Of a stretch of 64,000 nt of DNA, positions 58,228-64,000 are shown piece by piece. The position numbers and the translations under genes are program-made. Below the pieces are notes generated by a model. The model was given only the letters and a program-made list of their open reading frames with translations. It ran no database searches and was not told the DNA's origin. The stretch covers positions 83,900-147,899 of the forward strand of contig JACPAG010000001.1 in NCBI GenBank assembly GCA_016180945.1. The letters run 5' to 3'. This stretch comes from Candidatus Aenigmatarchaeota archaeon (GTDB taxonomy: Archaea; Aenigmatarchaeota; Aenigmatarchaeia; GW2011-AR5). Position 1 is the first letter of the stretch, and each line of letters begins with the position of its first letter.

Positions 58228-59253
58228 TTAATTTTTATTACATTTTATTATTCTTTCTTCTTCGTTTACATCAAATTTAACGTCCAAAAACTTCTCGCAT
58301 ACCCATATGTTTGTCAGCGTATGGGCCGTTATTTTCGATACCTTTACCCTGCTTTCGCCTCTGGCTAAAGCCATGTACGGTATAATCTGGTCGCTCATAT
58401 GCTCGTCTATCGGCGCATCCGAAGCATGGTTTTCTATTAAATTTGTAATCGCCTCTTGCGCCACTTTCTCGGCGCTCTTCCCTGGTTCGGCTATTGAATT
58501 GCTTCCGATAATAGAGTTCTCATACAGTACAAACAAATCCATCCCGCCGCCGGTAGAATGCGCATCGACATACTCCGCTTTTATCTCCGGCACAACCTGA
58601 AATTCTTTGAACAGCCTTTCTCTGGAATACTTCTGCATCCTCTCCGCGACCTTAGCCTTTTCCAAATCCTTGCTGGCAACACAAGAACCAAAAACATGCA
58701 CAGGCTTGCCGCGCTTGACCAGTTCCAGCGGAGCCAGAACAGACGGCAATATTTTCGCTTCGACTTCGCCCCCGCCCTTTGGGTAGAAACCGTGCCTTAT
58801 CAGTGTCACTTCTCCTTTATACCCCATTTTCTTTAGTATGTCCAGCGTGGCGTTCTGGATATACGATATGCTGGGCGCCCACTTGTTTAATGTTCCTCCA
58901 ATGATTTTTATGTCCAGTTGCGAAGCGCAATGCATGGCAGGTATCATCAGCGCCTGCAGCACTAGCGCAGCCGAGCCGGCCGTGCCTACGTTTAATGATA
59001 GCGACCCGCCTCTTATTTCGTTGGGATAAAATTCTATCGCCGTCGAACCTATTTCATTTCCTTTTACCTGTGCATCGCACAGTTTCGCAACCGCGTTCAC
59101 CGCGGTTGAGTGCTGCGCCCGCAGTCCCTGATTGCGCCGCTTCGCGCGAATGTTAATTATTTTGCATGGCTTTCCTGTAACAGCCGATAAAGCCACGGCT
59201 ATCCGTACTATCGAGCCGCCGCCTTCGCCGTAAGAGCCGTCGATTGAGAGCAT
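58228..59253 (-). CDS. rtcA: RNA 3'-terminal phosphate cyclase
   Basis: The 341-residue protein has DGSYGEGGGSIVRIAVALSA at the start, RAKRRNQGLRAQHSTAV near 38-54, AHSTGGGMDLFVLYEN near 230 and PIDEHMSDQIIPYMALARGE near 295 holding the nucleotidyl-accepting His. This is RtcA, which makes 2',3'-cyclic phosphate ends on RNA using ATP. It converges with hsp20. The 141-nt gap between them codes no convincing gene. Confidence 0.93.
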   Translation of the reverse strand: MLSIDGSYGEGGGSIVRIAVALSAVTGKPCKIINIRAKRRNQGLRAQHSTAVNAVAKLCDAQVKGNEIGSTAIEFYPNEIRGGSLSLNVGTAGSAALVLQALMIPAMHCASQLDIKIIGGTLNKWAPSISYIQNATLDILKKMGYKGEVTLIRHGFYPKGGGEVEAKILPSVLAPLELVKRGKPVHVFGSCVASKDLEKAKVAERMQKYSRERLFKEFQVVPEIKAEYVDAHSTGGGMDLFVLYENSIIGSNSIAEPGKSAEKVAQEAITNLIENHASDAPIDEHMSDQIIPYMALARGESRVKVSKITAHTLTNIWVCEKFLDVKFDVNEEERIIKCNKN

Positions 59254-59322
59254 GAAAGATACATCAGGCGTAACCTTTAAAAGCCAAATCAGTTTTTAAT
59301 AGTTTTTTGAGAATTCTATTGG

Positions 59323-59586
59323 ATGCCAACTGCTTCCTCACATGCTGTTTACAGACCTCTTAGCCTCCCAGAAAGGGCAAGGGTGGCTGTTAATAGATGG
59401 GGTTATTTTATAGTAGACGATGTGCAAGCGCTTCACTTTAATAGATTTCGATGCCCTGTCGATACTTCTGTTGTTCTAACACCTGTCAAAAGAGTAGAAG
59501 GCGATACTTGGTATCTATGGGGTCAGTGCAGGAAATGTGACGGGCATTATCCCATTTCCACAGAACCAGAAAAACTTAACATCTAA
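59323..59586 (+). CDS. small hypothetical protein with CxxC motif
   Basis: The 87-residue protein starts MPTASSHAVYRPLSLPERAR. FRCPVDTSVVL near 41 and WGQCRKCDGHYPIS near 67-80 give one single Cys and a CxxC, possibly part of a zinc site. No family recognised. It lies alone between divergent rtcA and convergent aCPSF2. Codon use is AT-richer than neighbours. Confidence 0.5.
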   Translation: MPTASSHAVYRPLSLPERARVAVNRWGYFIVDDVQALHFNRFRCPVDTSVVLTPVKRVEGDTWYLWGQCRKCDGHYPISTEPEKLNI

Positions 59587-59589
59587 ATG

Positions 59590-60831
59590 TCAAACCTTAA
59601 TCTCGTCCCCGTTCTTTGGCGCTATCGCCTGTACGGAAGGGAACGCCTTTTCGATATCACGCGCAAATTCCTTTGTCTTTTCGCCGTGGATGCAGATGAC
59701 CGTTTCCGGGTTCAGCTTTTTGATTATGTGCATCAGCCCCGGTCGCCCGGCGTGCGCACTAAGCTGGAACTGGTCGAGATGGCAGTGGACGTGGAATTTC
59801 TCTTCGGCCGTCTGGAAAATCTTTGTCTCCAATAGGTTTCTCCCGGGCGATTCCTCGACAAGAAAGCCGGTAAACAAAACCTTGCTCTCCGCCCTGTGCT
59901 TCATTTCCCGCAGATAATGGATGGCAGGCCCGCCGCCTAGCATGCCGGCCGTTGCGATGATTATCGGATAATGCTGCGCTGCCTTTATCCGCGATTCGTG
60001 CCCGTGAACCCAGTGGATCTTTTTTAGTATATTTTTCAGCCTCTTTTTGTCTTTGAGGTGATAGGAGTATTTCGATACTATGTCGCTTGCTTTCTTGGCC
60101 ATGCCGTCTAGGGCGATTTTATTCGCATACTTCTCCAGTATCAGCAAAACCTCCTGCGCCCTGCCTGCGGCAAAAACCGGCAGCAGCACCTTCTCCTCGT
60201 TGGAGAGCGCCTCTTCTACGTGTTGTTTTAATCGTTCCTCTTCCTTTTCTCGTGGCGGATGGTTTTTGTAGGAGTATGTAGACTCTGTGATTAGGACATC
60301 AGCTGACTCAGGCAATTTACATCCTGCCAGCAGATTGCTTTCTGTAGTTTGGATGTCTCCTGTGTAGAAAAGCGTCTTTTTGTTTTTAACCAGCGCGCTT
60401 GCCGAGCCGGGTATGTGACCGGCATCGTAAAGCATGCAGGAAAATGCTCCGGTCTTGAATTTCTCCCTGTAAGAAACGCGACGTGTCCCCTTTACCATTT
60501 TTTTGATGTCATTTTTAACAAAAGGCACATTGTAACCGTTCTTCTTTCCCACCTTTATCGAGTCCTCCAGCAGCATCTTCGACAAATCAAGCGTCACGTC
60601 TGTCATGAATGCACGGGGCTTTGTCTTTTCAAACAGTATCGGCAATCCGCCTGAATGGTCCAGATGCGCATGGCTCAGTATAATTGCATCCGTTTTTGCC
60701 TTAATCGGGTATTGCGGCGGCTCTGGCTGTATCTTGACGCCGTAGTCAAGCATCACTTTCGTTTTTCCATCGCTGACGAGGAATGCGCTTCTTCCGATTT
60801 CGTGGCCGTTCCCGAGTATAGAGATTTGCAT
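59590..60831 (-). CDS. beta-CASP metallo-RNase, aCPSF2 type
   Basis: The 413-residue protein has the MBL motifs LSHAHLDHSGGLP near 53-65, DAGHIPGSASALV near 135-147 and DIQTTESNLLAG, then the beta-CASP domain (ITESTYSYKNHPPREKEEER, PVFAAGRAQEVLLIL) and the C-terminal FQLSAHAGRPGLMHII plus CIHGE. There are no KH domains, so it is the short archaeal CPSF2-like exo/endonuclease for RNA 5' decay and processing. Alone on its strand. Confidence 0.9.
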   Translation of the reverse strand: MQISILGNGHEIGRSAFLVSDGKTKVMLDYGVKIQPEPPQYPIKAKTDAIILSHAHLDHSGGLPILFEKTKPRAFMTDVTLDLSKMLLEDSIKVGKKNGYNVPFVKNDIKKMVKGTRRVSYREKFKTGAFSCMLYDAGHIPGSASALVKNKKTLFYTGDIQTTESNLLAGCKLPESADVLITESTYSYKNHPPREKEEERLKQHVEEALSNEEKVLLPVFAAGRAQEVLLILEKYANKIALDGMAKKASDIVSKYSYHLKDKKRLKNILKKIHWVHGHESRIKAAQHYPIIIATAGMLGGGPAIHYLREMKHRAESKVLFTGFLVEESPGRNLLETKIFQTAEEKFHVHCHLDQFQLSAHAGRPGLMHIIKKLNPETVICIHGEKTKEFARDIEKAFPSVQAIAPKNGDEIKV

Positions 60832-60895
60832 ATTCTTTATACATTTATGGCGGGTGTTAAAAAAGGTTTAAAACCTTTTGCGGAAGCAGGAAACT

Positions 60896-61705
60896 ATGGT
60901 CTACACGCCGGCGGGTAGGAACAAGCAGCAGCAGGCATTGGATTATTCGAGCAAGTTCCAGACTCTTCCAAAATTTCAAGAAAGAATGAACCACACTCTG
61001 GGTTTATTGAGGTCGTTTTATGTTCCAGAAGAAGAGGTAATCAGTTTCCACGACTACCTTATAAGAGAGTGCAGAAATCTGATTACCCGGTCAATATTTG
61101 AAGTGCCTTATATAGATAAGTCTTATGCAGGCGGAATGGACGCAACACAAGTTTTCATCGAAGTAGGCCAACTGGAAGCAGGAGAAGCACGACTTCCGTT
61201 TACTCCAATTCAGAGGGCATATTTGGCTGTATGGGCCAGGGCCGTGTCAGAAAAGTTGTCAGATATTGCTAACCGTTACAATATGCCGGAATTATCGCCT
61301 GCATTTGAAAGATTCCTTCAGGGGGTTTTGAATCCTCCTCAGGCGCCAGCAAAACCTAAACTTACCGAGCGTTTGATAGGGATGTTTTCAGCCAAGCTGG
61401 CGTCGTATGCGATACCTGAGCAGGGAATTACCAGATATACAGGCATGTTCCAGCTGTATCTTGGCAAATTAAAAGAGATGCGCCCTCAGGCAGAAGTAAG
61501 CGCTTTAGAAGACATGAGCCCGGAAGAGTTGCAGGCATTGGGCACAGAAACAGGAAGATGGTTTCTTGACGCTGCGCTTTACGGCGATACACAACTTACA
61601 GAGAGGGCAAGACAGGAATTCCTTGCCAAAAAGGAAGCGCCAAAGCAAGAAGATCCAAGGTCTCCTTTCCAAAAGCAGATGGACGATTTGTTTGGCGCCA
61701 GATAA
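60896..61705 (+). CDS. hypothetical helical protein
   Basis: From ATG 60896 behind GCAGGAA (269 residues; MVYTPAGRNKQQQALDYSSK). Predominantly helical and soluble with a Pro/Lys linker (NPPQAPAKPKLTERL) near 140 and a polar tail KEAPKQEDPRSPFQKQMDD. Upstream, ATGGCGGGTG at 60848 is followed by a AAAAGG-TTTA-AAACCTTTT hairpin, a short leader resembling the L family in outline. No family recognised. Confidence 0.6.
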   Translation: MVYTPAGRNKQQQALDYSSKFQTLPKFQERMNHTLGLLRSFYVPEEEVISFHDYLIRECRNLITRSIFEVPYIDKSYAGGMDATQVFIEVGQLEAGEARLPFTPIQRAYLAVWARAVSEKLSDIANRYNMPELSPAFERFLQGVLNPPQAPAKPKLTERLIGMFSAKLASYAIPEQGITRYTGMFQLYLGKLKEMRPQAEVSALEDMSPEELQALGTETGRWFLDAALYGDTQLTERARQEFLAKKEAPKQEDPRSPFQKQMDDLFGAR

Positions 61706-61769
61706 ACCTGCCCATCAGCCTTATAAACATTGTTCTCCCAATAAAATAAAAATAAACAAAGTGATCGTG

Positions 61770-62149
61770 ATGAGCAGCCGATATCGTTCAGTCAGCAAGC
61801 CACAGAAGGCCTGGGACTGCTTTTACTCAGGGCGCTCAACAAAAACCAGATTCTTATTCTGAAGGAAATTTCAAAAAGTAATGGAGAAAGTATAACCAAC
61901 GTTCTCAATGGAATAAGTAAGGACAATAAGATAGCAATTTCTACTCTTAAATTAAATGCCAGAATTCTTAGGAATCTAGGGTTAATCAGGTTTGGCACTA
62001 ATTCCCATTTCCATTTAACGGAGTTAACAAAACTAGGTCAAAATATTCTTTCCATACTTACTTCTCGGAGTAGCCTAACTGGCAAGGCAGCAGTCTGTAA
62101 AACTGTGAATCTCGGTTCGAGTCCGGGCTCTGAGACTCAAGGTGAATAA
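61770..62149 (+). pseudogene. frameshifted winged-helix protein remnant overlapping tRNA-Tyr
   Basis: In the frame from 61805 to TAA 62147 the translation LRALNKNQILILKEISKSNG, then LKLNARILRNLGLIRFG and FHLTELTKLG looks like an ArsR/MarR-type winged helix with its wing. No start codon exists in that frame; ATG 61770 is in another frame and would need a one-base change near 61810. The frame runs through the tRNA before stopping. I read it as a broken gene, or one with a sequencing error. Confidence 0.45.
62064..62135 (+). tRNA. tRNA-Tyr (anticodon GTA)
   Basis: The 72-nt gene folds with acceptor CTCGGAG/CTCTGAG (one G-U pair), D-arm GCC-TAACTGGCAA-GGC, anticodon stem GCAGT/ACTGT with loop CTGTAAA, and T-arm CTCGG-TTCGAGT-CCGGG. 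The anticodon GTA reads Tyr. The C1-G72 pair and discriminator A73 are archaeal tRNA-Tyr identity elements. CCA is not encoded. The TyrRS gene lies about 330 nt downstream on the same strand. Confidence 0.95.
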
Positions 62150-62170
62150 ATATGAAGAGTGATAGGCCCT

Positions 62171-62329
62171 ATGGAGAAGTTCGTGCCGTGCAACGATTGC
62201 CATGGGCCTTACAAGGAGGCATGCGACCTTCAGTGCCCAAGGTTATATGAAGGACAAAGAAAATCACAACTGATAGAAACAGAACAAGCAGGTAAAGAAT
62301 ATCGAATGCCAAGACCTTATGAGCACTAG
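62171..62329 (+). CDS. possible 52-aa Cys4 zinc-binding microprotein
   Basis: An ATG-to-TAG frame encodes MEKFVPCNDCHGPYKEACDL and then QCPRLYEG, giving CxxC-x7-CxxxC at residues 7, 10, 18 and 22, followed by a hydrophilic tail. The spacing suits a small zinc-binding site. The opposite strand (62402 to about 62220) has a competing frame with a membrane segment (ILYLLVLFLSVVIFFVLHI) after MDPEDIYNVFLDKKEK. I cannot decide; only one is likely real. Confidence 0.4.
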   Translation: MEKFVPCNDCHGPYKEACDLQCPRLYEGQRKSQLIETEQAGKEYRMPRPYEH

Positions 62330-62461
62330 CATCTTTTATTTTTTCTTTTTTATCTAAGAAGACATTGTAAATGTCTTCTGGATCCATCTTCCAACAAACC
62401 ACCGACTAAAGTCGATGGTATATAAGAAAGATGTGATATATAGTAAAAACAAAGTGATATC

Positions 62462-63541
62462 ATGGACGTAGAAACAAGGCTCCAATTAATAAAATCAGTT
62501 GGAGAAGAAGTGATAACAGAACAGGAATTGAGAGAACTTCTGGAAACGAAGGACCATCCTGTCGCCTATGACGGCTTCGAGCCGTCGGGACTTTCTCATC
62601 TGCCGTTTGGAGTATTCCGCCCGCTGCTTTTGCAAGACTTAGTCAAGGCAGGCATTCACTTCAAGCTTTACATAGCCGACTGGTTCGGATGGCTGAACAA
62701 CAAGATGGGCGGCGACCTGGATAAAATAAAGAAGGTCGGCGACTATTTTATTGAGGTCTGGAAAGCCGCCGGCGTTCGTAATGTTGAGTTTGTCTGGGCG
62801 TCTGACATAATGTCAGACCGCGAATACTGGAAGAAGGTCATACTGATTGCTAAAAACACAACGGTCAATCGTGCCAACCGGATGCTTACCATCATGGGCC
62901 GCACGCAGGGAGAACTCCAGGAAACAGCCCAATACTTCTATCCGATGATGCAGACAGCGGATATTTTTGCCCTGAGCGCGGATATATGTCAATTAGGGTT
63001 GGACCAGCGCCGGGCGAACATGCTCGCCCGGGAAGTCGGGCCAAAGCTCGGCTGGTGGAAGCCTGTTGTCGTGTCACATCACATGCTGATGGGGTTGGAG
63101 GGCGTGAAGCAGCCGGAAGGATTCGAGGAAAACAGGAAGATGGACGTGGAAATCTCGTCAAAAATGAGCAAGAGCAGACCACAAACAGCAGTCTTTGTCC
63201 ACGACAGCAGGGAAGAAATAAAGAAAAAAGTAATGGGTGCGTTCTGCCAGCCGAAACAAACAGATAACAGCCCCATGCTTGAATATTCAAAACACCTCAT
63301 ATTCAGACGCTTCGGTAAAATGAAAATAGAAAGGACGCAAAAATTCGGCGGCGACATAGAGTTCAACAGTTACGAAGAGCTGGAAAAGGCGTTTAGGGAC
63401 GGCAGCGTCCATCCGTTGGATTTGAAGAACGCTGTCGCAGAAAATCTGGATGCGATGATAAAGCCGGTAAGGGAACATTTCGAGCGCGGCAATGCCAAAG
63501 AGCTTTACGAATTTGTGAAGAGGCAGGAAGTGACGAGATAA
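62462..63541 (+). CDS. tyrS: tyrosyl-tRNA synthetase, archaeal type
   Basis: The 359-residue class I synthetase has YDGFEPSGLSHLPFGV near 36-51 (variant HIGH region), KLYIADWFGWLNNKMGG, QTADIFALSADICQLGLDQR near 168-187 (tyrosine pocket) and SKMSKSRPQTAVFVHD near 238-253 (KMSKS). This compact form without S4 domain is archaeal/eukaryotic. It charges the tRNA-Tyr found upstream. GTGAT precedes the ATG 62462. Confidence 0.94.
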   Translation: MDVETRLQLIKSVGEEVITEQELRELLETKDHPVAYDGFEPSGLSHLPFGVFRPLLLQDLVKAGIHFKLYIADWFGWLNNKMGGDLDKIKKVGDYFIEVWKAAGVRNVEFVWASDIMSDREYWKKVILIAKNTTVNRANRMLTIMGRTQGELQETAQYFYPMMQTADIFALSADICQLGLDQRRANMLAREVGPKLGWWKPVVVSHHMLMGLEGVKQPEGFEENRKMDVEISSKMSKSRPQTAVFVHDSREEIKKKVMGAFCQPKQTDNSPMLEYSKHLIFRRFGKMKIERTQKFGGDIEFNSYEELEKAFRDGSVHPLDLKNAVAENLDAMIKPVREHFERGNAKELYEFVKRQEVTR

Positions 63542-63595
63542 AGCTTACAAGGATTTTGAAGATATTTAGAATATGGGGAAAACGGCGAAAATATC

Positions 63596-63874
63596 CTACT
63601 CGACATGCACAAGCCTTGCCCTGCTGCGAAAAATTACATGCGCCTGTTCAGAGTAATAATTACCCTCTACATCATCATACGGAAACGCATCATAGTTTAT
63701 AGGAGCCAAATGCCCTGCTTGGGATAATCTGCCCATAGGCAAACCCATAGATCTATGGACAACTATGTAATCAACCGGAGAACTTTTTCCAAAACCGAAA
63801 ATGTCCGGTTCTTCTAAGCTATAGCCAGCCAACACAAAATCACCGGCGAGCTGCAATAATCTGAAATTGGGCAT
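63596..63874 (-). CDS. hypothetical protein
   Basis: The 92-residue frame starts MPNFRLLQLAGDFVLAGYSL and includes DYIVVHRSMGLPMGRLSQAG and a C-terminal HVIFRSRARLVHVE, a plausible small mixed alpha/beta protein. No family or motif recognised. It lies opposite to tyrS. The start has no strong Shine-Dalgarno. Confidence 0.5.
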   Translation of the reverse strand: MPNFRLLQLAGDFVLAGYSLEEPDIFGFGKSSPVDYIVVHRSMGLPMGRLSQAGHLAPINYDAFPYDDVEGNYYSEQAHVIFRSRARLVHVE

Positions 63875-63900
63875 GTATCAAATCTGTAGCAACAAACTAT

Positions 63901-64000
63901 TTATTGATTGAAAAACCAGAAATACCCCCTGTTTATTTTTCCATTCTTTATGATAACCCCGTCTTTTTCCAGTAGTTTTATTTTGGACCTTCTTCCACCT
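63901..64000 (-). CDS. 3' end of a gene cut by the window edge
   Basis: Thirty-three codons ending in TAA (63901-63903) read GGRRSKIKLLEKDGVIIKNG then KINRGYFWFFNQ, basic then aromatic, compatible with the C-terminus of a small DNA-binding or ribosome-associated protein. The start lies outside the window. Confidence 0.4.
   Translation of the reverse strand, partial: GGRRSKIKLLEKDGVIIKNGKINRGYFWFFNQ

Noticed and set aside
58090..58228. Minus-strand frame with a hydrophobic peptide after rtcA (SYVISLLAVLIAYVGYIVTR)
   Set aside because: It resembles a membrane helix but no ATG, GTG or TTG opens the frame before the hydrophobic part.
1..64000. CRISPR arrays, rRNA genes or an origin of replication
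   Set aside because: No regularly spaced direct repeats, rRNA-like conserved segments or origin-recognition repeats were seen; the repeats present are dispersed single elements.

Overview
The window is archaeal chromosome. Marker genes that support this are a SecF-SecD pair with a PDZ-like SecD insert, a stand-alone NAC protein, a minimal histone-fold protein, a geranylgeranyl-reductase-type flavoprotein, an archaeal-type TyrRS beside tRNA-Tyr, RtcA and a beta-CASP RNase of the aCPSF2 type. Many genes have a TATA box about 26 nt before the first codon (leaderless mRNA), and operon-internal genes use a GGTGAT Shine-Dalgarno. I cannot name the lineage; an uncultivated group is plausible.

Layout. 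1-8 kb: an edge-truncated PIG-V-like mannosyltransferase, a lipid-sugar flippase-like protein, a geranylgeranyl reductase, secF-secD, nac, a TctA-like permease and a small histone. 8-54 kb: a very large surface-polysaccharide island with about 10 glycosyltransferases, a Wzx flippase, 9 SDR sugar-nucleotide enzymes and three B12-type radical SAM proteins. It contains several pathway modules: (a) gmd plus a GDP-fucose-synthase-like SDR plus a ColD-like 3-dehydratase, suggesting GDP-colitose or GDP-fucose; (b) a complete pseB-C-H-G-I-F set for CMP-pseudaminic acid, with an added LmbE deacetylase, ATP-grasp ligase and HAD phosphatase; (c) a GDP-D-glycero-D-manno-heptose set (GmhA, HddA, fused GmhB/HddC) sitting directly with transketolase (two subunits), transaldolase, Rpe and RpiB, which would make sedoheptulose-7-P. 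54-64 kb: hypothetical genes, DUF2797, MBL hydrolase, Hsp20, RtcA, aCPSF2, tRNA-Tyr and TyrRS.

The most unusual material is non-coding. A class of exactly 99-bp (once ~97-bp) elements folds as an outer stem enclosing two hairpins joined by a 6-8 nt linker. The sequences belong to at least three unrelated families (E1; E2; R1-R3 plus a fragment), yet share length and architecture; E1 is flanked by a perfect 10-bp direct repeat and E2 by a 9/10 one. A second, shorter double-hairpin class beginning ATGGC(N)(A/C)T(N)GA lies directly before DUF2797, the MBL gene (tandem), hsp20 and a small-protein gene, and may be a new leader or riboregulator family.

Other unusual points: a 151-aa mini-intein splitting the radical-SAM CX3CX2C cluster at its third cysteine; a ribbon-helix-helix domain fused to a sugar nucleotidyltransferase beside CACGTG palindromes; a toxin-antitoxin islet bounded by a duplicated transketolase 3' end; a 21-G tract; a frameshifted glycosyltransferase behind a LAGLIDADG gene; and two genes whose expected AUG is AUC or AUU behind a good Shine-Dalgarno.
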